From positions 1-19,084 of the forward strand of contig JBHASY010000044.1 in assembly GCA_041831635.1 (NCBI GenBank): a stretch of 19,084 nucleotides of DNA, written 5' to 3'. Within the stretch, counting starts at the first letter, position 1; each line of letters starts with the position of its first letter. The DNA comes from Acetoanaerobium sp041831635. Its GTDB lineage: Bacteria > Bacillota > Clostridia > Peptostreptococcales > Filifactoraceae. Below the pieces are notes generated by a model, which saw only the letters and a list, made by a program, of their open reading frames with translations, did no database searches and was not told where the DNA came from. Below, piece after piece: positions 1 to 6,604 of the stretch. Position numbers and translations under genes: made by a program.

Positions 1-245
1 CTATACCTGTTTGGGCATATGTAGGTGCAATTTTAGGGGTAGGAGTGGTTTTTTTGTCGAATTATATGGCCCTTCGTATCTCGGCATTTTATCTGACTCT
101 TCTCATTTTTATAGGTCAGCTTTTCAGCGGTGTAATCTTGGATTATTTTGTTTTAAATTCTTTATCCAAAGGCAAACTGCTCGGCGGTTTTTTAGTGCTT
201 GCAGGTCTTAGTTACAATCTGATTTTAGACAGAAAAGAGCGATAG
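1..245 (+). CDS. C-terminal part of a DMT/YdcZ-type (DUF606) membrane transporter, truncated by the window edge
   Basis: The reading frame is open from base 3 to the TAG stop at 243-245, about 80 residues, and its start lies outside the window. The visible part is hydrophobic. A helix rich in G, V and A runs up to VVFLSNYMALRISAF, a second contains FYLTLLIFIGQLFSGVILDYF, and a third contains GGFLVLAGLSYNLIL before a short charged tail (DRKER). The pattern of an L-I-F-I-G-Q-L helix, then 'ILDYF', a short loop and a final 'L-A-G' helix resembles the C-terminus of YdcZ/DUF606 proteins in the drug/metabolite transporter superfamily. Those are inner-membrane proteins of mostly unknown substrate. 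It lies upstream of a separately promoted lysine operon, so a link to lysine is not shown. Internal ATGs at 11 and 66 are not believable starts. The family call is from pattern memory only. Confidence 0.65.
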   Translation, partial: IPVWAYVGAILGVGVVFLSNYMALRISAFYLTLLIFIGQLFSGVILDYFVLNSLSKGKLLGGFLVLAGLSYNLILDRKER

Positions 246-263
246 GGAAAAAAATATTTGGTG

Positions 264-292
264 TTGACAGAAAGAAGAAATTGGAATACAAT
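264..292 (+). promoter_or_regulatory. Sigma-A-type promoter of the lysine operon
   Basis: TTGACA at 264-269 and TACAAT at 287-292 are separated by exactly 17 bases. This is a perfect -35 and a 5/6 -10. Transcription would start near 299, just before the first paired bases of the lysine riboswitch at about 309, which is the expected arrangement. Confidence 0.85.
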
Positions 293-305
293 ACTCGAAA
301 TACAC

Positions 306-476
306 TTTGATAGAGGATGCGCTTGGTAAAGAGTAGTCGGAAATTCAGCCACTGCAAGGCTACCGATGAAAGGGACCGGCGCCGAAGGCAACTTTTTTTG
401 CAGGGGAAAGTTGAACTGGGCAGCGAAATAAGATTCGTCTGACTGTCGCAAAGAAATTTGCGGAGGGCTATCTTTT
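306..476 (+). ncRNA. Lysine riboswitch (L box)
   Basis: The leader carries the conserved L-box blocks in order: AGAGGATGCG (312-321), AGAGTAG (330-336), GATGAAAGGGA and GGCGCCGAAGG in the centre, AACTGGG (414-420), GACTGTCGCA (441-450) and GGAGGGCTATCT (462-473). The closing P1 helix can form between GATAG (309-313) and CTATC (468-472). Such aptamers bind lysine and shut off biosynthesis or transport genes. Here the downstream genes are dapA-dapB-ddh-lysA. The terminators that follow indicate control by transcription termination: bound lysine closes P1 and favours the terminator. The exact antiterminator pairing is not resolved by eye; CTAT at 468-471 could alternatively pair with ATAG at 498-501. 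Confidence 0.95.
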
Positions 477-499
477 GTGCGAACTTTTGTCATACCTAT

Positions 500-523
500 A
501 GGGGAGGACTGTCTCCTTTTTTT
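500..523 (+). terminator. First intrinsic terminator in the lysine leader (riboswitch expression platform)
   Basis: AGGGGA and TCTCCT can pair around a six-base loop (one G-T pair), or GGAG with CTCC, and seven T residues follow at once. It lies about 25 bases after the aptamer, which fits a lysine-dependent attenuator of the dap operon. Confidence 0.75.
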
Positions 524-548
524 GGTAATGCTCATAGGCAAAGTATGT

Positions 549-585
549 ACAAGCAGCCGATTCCGCATCGAATGCTTGTTTTTTT
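549..585 (+). terminator. Second intrinsic terminator in the lysine leader
   Basis: ACAAGCA (549-555) pairs perfectly with TGCTTGT (573-579). An upper helix CGAT/ATCG (558-561 with 567-570) closes a TCCGC loop across a 2x2 mismatch. A run of seven T residues (579-585) follows. It sits between the first terminator and the dapA ribosome site, so the leader has two consecutive stop signals. Confidence 0.75.
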
Positions 586-629
586 ATGCATTTGAGGAAT
601 CATTACTTGAAAAGGAGATTGTGATTATT

Positions 630-1517
630 ATGAAAAAAACTGTATTTCGTGGCATTGCCACAGCACTGGTAACCCCTATAAACGAAAATGGTGTGGATTA
701 TGAAAGGCTTGGTAAATTGATTGATTGGCAAATAACTCAAGGAATAGATGCTCTGGTTATATGTGGAACTACAGGCGAGTCGTCCACTCTTTCAGATGAG
801 GAACACCGAAAAGTGATTGCATACTCTGTTGAAAGAGCAAATAAAAGAGTACCTGTAATAGCCGGTACAGGCAGTAACGAAACCGCTTATGCTCTTAGCC
901 TTACCGAGAGTGCCTGCCAAGATGGAGCAGATGCTGTGCTTGTCGTGACTCCTTATTATAATAAAGCAACACAAAACGGTCTTATCAAAATGTATCAAAC
1001 TATTGCCGATGCCAGCACAAAACCTGTAATACTTTACAATGTCCCATCTCGAACAGGTGTAAATATTGAACCTGCTACCTATGAAGTTCTGGCAGAGCAT
1101 GAAAATATCGTTGCAATCAAAGAAGCTAACGGAAATATTTCAAAGATAGTAGAAACTATGGCAAGAGTAAATGGCAAACTGGACCTGTACTCAGGAAATG
1201 ACGACCAAATCGTTCCTATTATGGCTATGGGAGGAATAGGCTGTATTTCAGTTCTTTCCAATGTAATCCCCGCTCAAACACGTGAGATTTGCACTCGCTT
1301 TTTTGAAGGAGATATCTCAGGAGCTGCAAAGCTTCAATGCAAATATCATAAACTAATTGAAGCAATTTTTTGCGAAGTAAATCCTATTCCTGTAAAAGCG
1401 GCAATGTCGGCTCTGGGTTTTTGTGAAAATTACCTGCGTCTGCCACTTACACCTATGGAAGATGCAAATTATCAAAAATTACTAAATGCTATGAGAGAAC
1501 AGGGGTTGAAAGTGTGA
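630..1517 (+). CDS. dapA: 4-hydroxy-tetrahydrodipicolinate synthase (dihydrodipicolinate synthase)
   Basis: This cytoplasmic enzyme condenses pyruvate with aspartate semialdehyde, the first committed step of the DAP/lysine branch. The 295-residue product is normal for the family. Visible are the GTTGESSTL pyruvate-binding stretch (residues 46-54, with T47-T48), VTPYYNK (Y109-Y110), YNVPSRTG with the catalytic tyrosine Y136 and R141, and the Schiff-base lysine K164 in AIKEANG. The frame is open upstream to 477, but the family start (MKKTVFRGIATALVTP) matches the ATG at 630, behind AAAGGAG at 611-617. The upstream stretch is riboswitch leader and terminator sequence. It is the first gene of the lysine operon. 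Its GTG-TGA end overlaps the dapB start by four bases, so the two are probably translationally coupled. Expression is presumably lysine-repressed through the upstream L box. Confidence 0.97.
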   Translation: MKKTVFRGIATALVTPINENGVDYERLGKLIDWQITQGIDALVICGTTGESSTLSDEEHRKVIAYSVERANKRVPVIAGTGSNETAYALSLTESACQDGADAVLVVTPYYNKATQNGLIKMYQTIADASTKPVILYNVPSRTGVNIEPATYEVLAEHENIVAIKEANGNISKIVETMARVNGKLDLYSGNDDQIVPIMAMGGIGCISVLSNVIPAQTREICTRFFEGDISGAAKLQCKYHKLIEAIFCEVNPIPVKAAMSALGFCENYLRLPLTPMEDANYQKLLNAMREQGLKV

Positions 1518-2254
1518 AAAATCTTAGAATAATCATCTGTGGCGCAAAAGGCCGTATGGGACGGGAAATCATACGTCTGGTTAAAGATAAAGATGGACTT
1601 AGCTTAGTTGCCTGTGTAGATAAAGACGGTGGAGACGATATATATCAAACTCTTTCAGATTTTGACGGTCAGGCTGATGTACTGATAGACTTTTCTTCTC
1701 ATTTAGCTATAGGCGAAATTATGGCTTACTGTGAGAGCCGTAAGCTACCTGCTGTTATTGCTGCCACAGGACATACTCCTGAAGAAATGAAGCTAATAGT
1801 TGGCAGCGCTGAAAAAATTCCTGTTTTTAAATCGGCGAATATGTCTATCGGTGTAGCTTTACTAGCTCGATTAGTAAAACAAACTACAGCTGTTTTTAAA
1901 GGCTGTGATATAGAAATCATAGAAAAACATCATAACAAAAAGATTGACTCACCCAGCGGAACAGCTTTATTATTGGCTGACGCAGTAAAATCAGAGCGTG
2001 ACGGGGTTTCTTATGTTTACGGACGAAATTCAGTTCATAAGCGAACTCCTGATGAAGTAGGAATTCACTCTCTTCGTATGGGAAATGTAGTCGGAGAACA
2101 TGAAGTGATTTTCTCTACCGATACTCAGAGCATTACTTTGAAACACGAGGCTCATGACAGAGCATTATTTGCAGAGGGAGCTGTGGTTGCTGCCGAATTT
2201 TTGGTCGGAAAACCTAATGGGCTTTACGATATGAAGGATTTGCTTGAAGAATAA
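1514..2254 (+). CDS. dapB: 4-hydroxy-tetrahydrodipicolinate reductase
   Basis: It reduces the DapA product to tetrahydrodipicolinate with NAD(P)H. The 246-residue protein starts with a Rossmann fold, IIICGAKGRMGREI, whose glycines G10, G13 and G16 form the dinucleotide loop. The family signature EKHHNKKIDSPSGTA (residues 137-151) gives the catalytic His pair H139-H140 and K143. The GTG start at 1514 overlaps the dapA stop by four bases (GTGA), with a purine-rich AGGGG at 1501-1505 as ribosome site. It lies in the lysine operon between dapA and ddh. Its product is exactly the substrate of the ddh enzyme that follows. Nothing about the sequence looks unusual. Confidence 0.97.
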   Translation: MKNLRIIICGAKGRMGREIIRLVKDKDGLSLVACVDKDGGDDIYQTLSDFDGQADVLIDFSSHLAIGEIMAYCESRKLPAVIAATGHTPEEMKLIVGSAEKIPVFKSANMSIGVALLARLVKQTTAVFKGCDIEIIEKHHNKKIDSPSGTALLLADAVKSERDGVSYVYGRNSVHKRTPDEVGIHSLRMGNVVGEHEVIFSTDTQSITLKHEAHDRALFAEGAVVAAEFLVGKPNGLYDMKDLLEE

Positions 2255-2298
2255 AAGTATGATAGATAATTAAATTTATATAAGAGGTGTTTTTTATA

Positions 2299-3279
2299 AT
2301 GAGAATTGCAATAGTAGGGTATGGAAATCTTGGAAAAGGTGTGGAAAGTGCTATTCGTGATAATGAAGATATGCAACTTGTAGCAGTGTTTACTCGCAGA
2401 AATCCAAGTGAAGTTAATATTAAAACCGCTGATGTGCCTGTACTTTTATATCAAGATATCGAAAATATGAAAGACGATATTGATGTTATAATTCTTTGTG
2501 GGGGCAGTGCTACAGACCTTCCTGAAATGACTCCTGAAGTAGCTGAAAACTTTAATGTGGTAGACAGCTTCGATAATCACGCCGATATTCCAAAGCATTT
2601 TTCAAATGTGGATAAAGTCGCAAAAAAATCCGGCAAGGTCGCTGTTATCTCTGTAGGCTGGGATCCCGGTCTGTTTTCTTTAAACCGTCTTTATGCCAAT
2701 TCTATTTTGCCAAAAGGAGCAGACTATACTTTTTGGGGAAAGGGAGTAAGTCAGGGACACTCAGACGCAGTAAGGAGAATTTCAGGTGTTCTCGACGCAA
2801 GGCAGTATACAGTACCTGTAGAAGATGCCGTTTTGCGTGTAAGATCCGGTGAAAATCCAAGTCTTACCTCAAGAGAAAAACACACACGAGTATGTTTTGT
2901 AGTAGCGGAGCAGGGAGCTGATTTGATTGCTATAGAAAAAAGTATCTGCACTATGCCCGGTTATTTTGCAGATTATGATACAACCGTTCATTTTATCTCT
3001 CAAGAAGAAATGGACAAAAATCACAGTGGGCTTGCTCATGGCGGTAGGGTTATAAGAAGCGGAAACACAGGGTTAAACGGAGAAAACCTCCAGACCATAG
3101 AGTATCAACTTACTTTAGGTTCTAATCCTGAATTTACTGCCGGCGTCCTTGTCGCTGCGGCACGAGCTGCTTATCGTTTAGCTAAAGAGGGTCAAACAGG
3201 TTGTAAGACTATGTTTGATTTGCCTCCGGCAAGCCTTTCTCCTTTAGATGCTGCAACTCTTCGTGCTAATATGCTATAA
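2299..3279 (+). CDS. ddh: meso-Diaminopimelate D-dehydrogenase
   Basis: This NADPH-dependent enzyme makes meso-2,6-diaminopimelate from tetrahydrodipicolinate and ammonia in one step, replacing the acyl-DAP route (dapD/E/F or the acetyl variant). The 326-residue product opens with the Rossmann motif RIAIVGYGNLGKGV. It carries blocks that I recall from Corynebacterium Ddh: DSFDNHADIPKHF, SVGWDPGLFSLNR, TFWGKGVSQGHSDAVRRI, KHTRVCFVV, TMPGYFADY, HGGRVIRSG, and NPEFTAGVLVAAARAAYR near the end. An upstream in-frame GTG at 2287 lies inside the ribosome site (AAGAGGTG, 2282-2289). The ATG at 2299 is therefore preferred, nine bases downstream and starting at the family's usual N-terminus. It lies 44 bases after dapB and about 30 before lysA, in one operon. 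DAP is both the lysine precursor and a likely peptidoglycan residue. Confidence 0.96.
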   Translation: MRIAIVGYGNLGKGVESAIRDNEDMQLVAVFTRRNPSEVNIKTADVPVLLYQDIENMKDDIDVIILCGGSATDLPEMTPEVAENFNVVDSFDNHADIPKHFSNVDKVAKKSGKVAVISVGWDPGLFSLNRLYANSILPKGADYTFWGKGVSQGHSDAVRRISGVLDARQYTVPVEDAVLRVRSGENPSLTSREKHTRVCFVVAEQGADLIAIEKSICTMPGYFADYDTTVHFISQEEMDKNHSGLAHGGRVIRSGNTGLNGENLQTIEYQLTLGSNPEFTAGVLVAAARAAYRLAKEGQTGCKTMFDLPPASLSPLDAATLRANML

Positions 3280-3309
3280 ATTAAATCTTATTATATGAGG
3301 TAAATGCTT

Positions 3310-4605
3310 ATGATATATGATCATTTAGGAATAAATCAGCAGGAACATCTGACTATCGGGGGTGTAGACACCACCTATCTGGCAGAGAAATACGGTACTC
3401 CTCTTTATGTAATGGACGAAAACCGAATCAGAAAAAATTGCAAAACTTATATAGAGGCTCTCAGAGAGAATTTTAGCGAAGGTTCAGTGCCGCTATTTGC
3501 AGGAAAAGCCTTGTGTTTTAAAAGAATATATAGGATTTTACAAGAGGAAGGAATGTCTGCAGATGTAGTATCTTCCGGAGAACTCTATACAGCTATGTCC
3601 GCCGGATTTCCACCGCAGCGCCTTTATTTTCACGGCAATAATAAAACAGATGAGGATATCAGATATGGTGTGGACTGTGGTATAGGGTATTTCGTAGTAG
3701 ATAACTGTAATGAACTAAATGCACTGGATGACTACGCTAAAGAAAAAGGCATAGTCCAAAAAGTCATTTTAAGAGTAACTCCCGGAATTGATTCTCACAC
3801 CTTAAAGGCTATAAATACTGGCAGGATTGACTGCCAATTTGGAAATCCTATCGAAACCGGGCAGGCTTTAGAGTTTGTAAAATATGCTTTGGAAAAGAAA
3901 AATATAGATATATTGGGCTTTCACAGTCATATAGGTTCTCAGATTTTTAACGTGAAACCGTTTTGTGACGCTGTTGATATTATTCTTGACTTTGCAGGAA
4001 AAGTCAAAGACAGGCTCGGATTTACAGCTCGTATATTTAACTTAGGCGGCGGTTTCGCAGTACGTTATTTAGAAACCGACCCTCATGTTGATATTTCAGG
4101 CAATATTAAGCTGTTAGCAAAGCATTTAAAAGATGGGTGCAAGGCTCTTGATTATCCTGTTCCTATAGTTCTTATGGAGCCTGGTCGCAGTATCGTAGCT
4201 GATGCGGGAATAACTCTTTATACTGCCGGCGGAATAAAACCTATAGAAGGCTATCGTAATTATGTAACTGTGGACGGCGGTATGACTGATAACCCCAGAT
4301 ACGCTCTTTATAAGTCTAATTATACAGTTTTGATGGCAAATAAAATGAAGGATGTTTCAGATTTTACTTGCAGCGTAGCCGGTCGCTGTTGTGAAAGCGG
4401 TGACTTAATTCAGGAGAACATCAATCTGCCAAAGCCGAAACGAGGAGACCTTTTAGCAGTCCTAACTACAGGAGCATATAACTTTGCTATGGCTATGAAC
4501 TACAACAGAGTATGTCGACCTCCTGTAGTAATGATAAAAGACGGTGTAGATTATCCGGCTGTGAGACGTCAGACATTTGAAGATATAGTTGCCTGTGATT
4601 TATAA
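3310..4605 (+). CDS. lysA: Diaminopimelate decarboxylase
   Basis: A PLP enzyme that decarboxylates meso-DAP to L-lysine, the last step of the pathway. The product is 431 residues. The alanine-racemase-like barrel carries the PLP lysine in LFAGKALCFKR (K66). GFHSHIGSQIF, NLGGGFAVRY and MEPGRSIVADAG bind the cofactor phosphate and substrate. The C-terminal barrel has AGRCCESGDLI, with the catalytic cysteine that acts across the dimer interface, and GAYNFAMAMNYN near the end. Two in-frame ATGs exist: 3304 is only three bases from TGAGG (3296-3300), while 3310 is nine bases away and preferred. The difference is two residues. This is the last gene of the riboswitch-controlled operon, and a strong hairpin follows. 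Confidence 0.96.
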   Translation: MIYDHLGINQQEHLTIGGVDTTYLAEKYGTPLYVMDENRIRKNCKTYIEALRENFSEGSVPLFAGKALCFKRIYRILQEEGMSADVVSSGELYTAMSAGFPPQRLYFHGNNKTDEDIRYGVDCGIGYFVVDNCNELNALDDYAKEKGIVQKVILRVTPGIDSHTLKAINTGRIDCQFGNPIETGQALEFVKYALEKKNIDILGFHSHIGSQIFNVKPFCDAVDIILDFAGKVKDRLGFTARIFNLGGGFAVRYLETDPHVDISGNIKLLAKHLKDGCKALDYPVPIVLMEPGRSIVADAGITLYTAGGIKPIEGYRNYVTVDGGMTDNPRYALYKSNYTVLMANKMKDVSDFTCSVAGRCCESGDLIQENINLPKPKRGDLLAVLTTGAYNFAMAMNYNRVCRPPVVMIKDGVDYPAVRRQTFEDIVACDL

Positions 4606-4637
4606 AAACAGTTATTTTTATAGGTAATACTAAAACA

Positions 4638-4676
4638 AAAAACTGACTTAGATATTCATAATCTTCGTCAGTTTTT
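4638..4676. terminator. Bidirectional terminator between lysA and the parB-like gene
   Basis: AAAAACTGAC (4638-4647) is perfectly complementary to GTCAGTTTTT (4667-4676), and an inner AGAT/ATCT can extend the hairpin. The T-rich arm serves lysA on the plus strand. On the minus strand the stem ends in a six-T run followed by GTTTT, which serves the convergent parB-like gene. Confidence 0.88.
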
Positions 4677-4697
4677 CTATTTAACTGATTTTTCTTT

Positions 4698-5624
4698 CTA
4701 ATCAAGTTCTCTAAGCCACTGATTTATCTTTTCCATAAGTTCAGCTTTTTTACTTGCAGGTATTTTTATGCTTAAATTCACATATTCTTCATCTTTATTT
4801 AAAAGATTTTCTATTTGAGTTTTAGTCATTTTAGGCTCGACTTTATTTATGTCTGAACTTGAAAGCTGTTTTGAAGTAAAGTTTTCATAAAGCCATTTTT
4901 GTTTATCTTTTGAAAGCTTTGATATGGCTACTGCCGACTTTACAGTTATATGATTTTCTCTTAAAAGAGCTTCCATTTCCTCTATCAGACGGTTCAAACT
5001 GAGGTAATTTTGCACCATTCTTCCACTTATTCCATAGGTTTCAGCTATTATATCTCTGGTTTTAACTCCGTCGCCGATATGTTTTTTTCTGCCAAGTCTT
5101 ATATACTTTTCAGATATAGACTTTGCTTTTTCCACAGGCGAAAGCTGTCTTTGTATCCAGTTTGTGTCTATGATTATCTCTCTCGCCTCATCTTCGCTTA
5201 TTTCATTTGAATTTATCAGATTGCATTTTATCGTTTTATATTTTTCATCTTTAGTCTCTTCATAAAGAATATCGATGGCTTTTTTTCTGTTGTGCCCTGA
5301 AAGTATCATATAACCATCTTTTTGCTCCCAGACTACAAGAGGGTGCATCAGTCCTTTATTCTTGATAGACTCCACTAATTCCAGCATTTTATCATCCGGA
5401 AGAGGCTGATAAAAATTCCACTGCTTAGGAGCACAGTAAAGCTTTGAGGCTTCTATTTCGAACACTGTAAAATTCTGCATTTCTTTGTCTTTAGGAGCAA
5501 ATCTGGACACTACTGTTTCTACCGATTCGTCTTTTGTCTCAGATATATTTTCGGATATTTTGCTTGCAACCTTTTCTAACGAACTAAATCTATCTTTTTT
5601 AAAAAAGTCCTTTTTATTCGACAA
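4698..5624 (-). CDS. ParB/Spo0J-family partition protein (atypical, plasmid-type)
   Basis: The 308-residue product has the ParB layout: a charged N-terminal tail, then an N-terminal domain (about 54-165) with YQPLPDDKMLELVESIKNKGL, HPLVVWEQKDGYMILSGHNRKKA and NWIQRQLSPVEKA. A helix-turn-helix follows (188-211, TRDIIAETYGISGRMVQNYL), and a C-terminal segment ends KIPASKKAELMEKINQWL. The family binds a centromere site and, in studied members, is a CTP-dependent sliding clamp. The usual GERR box is GHNR here (110-113), while the 'IQR-L-P-E-A' box is kept. The start is TTG at 5624, nine bases from a perfect AAGGAGG (5634-5640). It overlaps the ParA stop by 11 bases, so translation is probably coupled. 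Likely a plasmid- or element-type partition gene; its chromosomal role is unknown. Confidence 0.85.
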   Translation of the reverse strand: MSNKKDFFKKDRFSSLEKVASKISENISETKDESVETVVSRFAPKDKEMQNFTVFEIEASKLYCAPKQWNFYQPLPDDKMLELVESIKNKGLMHPLVVWEQKDGYMILSGHNRKKAIDILYEETKDEKYKTIKCNLINSNEISEDEAREIIIDTNWIQRQLSPVEKAKSISEKYIRLGRKKHIGDGVKTRDIIAETYGISGRMVQNYLSLNRLIEEMEALLRENHITVKSAVAISKLSKDKQKWLYENFTSKQLSSSDINKVEPKMTKTQIENLLNKDEEYVNLSIKIPASKKAELMEKINQWLRELD

Positions 5625-6381
5625 GTGAGATTACCTCCTTAGCCAAGTCTTCGTAAGCTGTAGATGCTCTCGAACCGAAAGTAAACACGCTAAGAGGCTC
5701 TCCGGCAAACTGACTCTTTTTTATATTTATATCTATCGGGATGTAGCTTTTCAGCACCTTATCTTTGAACAAATCCCTGAGCATTTCACGTGTAATCTCA
5801 TTTGTGCTTTCTCTAAGGTCTACCTTCGTTTCTACTATCCCGAGAAATTTAAGATTGCCATTTATAATCCTGGTCTCTTCAAAGAAATTCGTAAGCGGCT
5901 CTAAGCCTTCTATCCCAAACGCAGACAGCTCTACAGGAACTAAAACGTAATCGCTTGCAACCAAAATATTATAATTTAGAAGTCCAAGAAAAGGACAGGT
6001 ATCTATTATTATGTAATCGTAAATATTCTCATTTTTTACAGGTTTTAATATTCTTTCAAATACAGTTTCTCTAAGTTTTTTTGTGAACAATTCCATATCT
6101 ATCGCAGAAAGCATATGATCTGAAATAATAAAGTCTATATTTTGATATTTAGTATTTATTATGTAATTTTTCAGTGAATTTTCTTTGATAAGTGCATCAT
6201 AAAGACTTTTTTCTAAATTTTTTGAAAGATCATATGAACGTGTTAAATTTATCTGCATATCTGCATCTATAAGAAGTATTTTTTTGCCCTGCTGCATCAG
6301 TGAATATGCCAGATTACCTGCAACAGTGGTCTTTCCCGAGCCACCTTTATTGTTGGAAATAGCTATAACCTTAGTGTTCAT
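5614..6381 (-). CDS. ParA/Soj-family partition ATPase
   Basis: The 255-residue product is a deviant-Walker ATPase. It has the P-loop NNKGGSGKTT with the signature lysine (motif 12-19), the A' motif LLIDADMQINLT (37-47) and Walker B YIIIDTCPF (123-131). ParA proteins dimerise on ATP, bind DNA non-specifically and move ParB-DNA complexes or other cargo. No N-terminal DNA-binding extension is present, so it is a short ParA of the Soj/ParA Ib type. The A' motif reads DADMQIN, not the common DxDPQGN. The ATG at 6381 has AAAGGA about 11 bases upstream. It overlaps the ParB-like gene and is transcribed with it. A palindrome (6421-6437) lies in its putative promoter, which suggests autoregulation. 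Confidence 0.9.
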   Translation of the reverse strand: MNTKVIAISNNKGGSGKTTVAGNLAYSLMQQGKKILLIDADMQINLTRSYDLSKNLEKSLYDALIKENSLKNYIINTKYQNIDFIISDHMLSAIDMELFTKKLRETVFERILKPVKNENIYDYIIIDTCPFLGLLNYNILVASDYVLVPVELSAFGIEGLEPLTNFFEETRIINGNLKFLGIVETKVDLRESTNEITREMLRDLFKDKVLKSYIPIDINIKKSQFAGEPLSVFTFGSRASTAYEDLAKEVISLVE

Positions 6382-6416
6382 TTAAATAGTCGTCCTTTCT
6401 CTAATTTAACTAAATA

Positions 6417-6446
6417 TCTATACCAAAATATTCGGTAGTTTTTCAA
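6417..6446 (-). promoter_or_regulatory. Putative parA promoter with an embedded dyad
   Basis: On the minus strand TTGAAA (6446-6441) and TATAGA (6422-6417) are 18 bases apart. The imperfect palindrome TACCAAAATATTCGGTA (6421-6437) lies across the spacer and the edge of the -10. That is a natural place for an operator, or for a partition-site half bound by the ParB-like protein. The promoter is only a moderate match. Confidence 0.5.
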
Positions 6447-6478
6447 TTCATTACCTATCCAGACTCCCTTTAAATTCT

Positions 6479-6508
6479 ATTATATCATTTTTTAATAAGT
6501 GATATAAT
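6479..6508. promoter_or_regulatory. Perfect 9-bp inverted repeat carrying an extended -10 (TGATATAAT) in each direction
   Basis: ATTATATCA (6479-6487) and TGATATAAT (6500-6508) are exact reverse complements with 12 bases between. The right arm is an extended -10 for the plus-strand methyltransferase-like gene, about 95 bases upstream of its ATG. The left arm is the same element facing parA. Each arm occupies the other's -35 position. It could be a promoter, an operator, or both. Confidence 0.5.
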
Positions 6509-6604
6509 TAAGAATGGAAACAAATTCTCAATTTTTAGAGTAATTAAAGGGTAATTTCAATATTTATCGCTAAAACTTAACTGCCTTTGAAAGGAGTTGC
6601 CTAT

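Noticed and set aside
212..568. A 118-residue minus-strand ORF across the lysine leader
   Set aside because: It is antisense to the L box, and its residues only mirror conserved RNA sequence; no family resemblance.
477..629. A 51-residue N-terminal extension of DapA, in frame from a GTG-type start at 477
   Set aside because: The stretch is riboswitch leader with two terminators. The family N-terminus and the ribosome site both point to the ATG at 630.
792..1261. Minus-strand ORFs opposite dapA
   Set aside because: Shadows of a strongly conserved gene in another frame; no ribosome site or family match.
5594..5607. CTTTTTTAAAAAAG palindrome near the 5' end of the parB-like gene as a frameshift site or operator
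   Set aside because: The codon phase does not give a standard -1 slippery heptamer and the ORF is intact. It is a simple T6A6 tract coding Phe-Phe-Lys-Lys.
4698..6381. Integrative element or plasmid insertion around parAB
   Set aside because: No integrase, relaxase, replication gene, direct-repeat boundary or tRNA was seen. Only the gene type suggests it.
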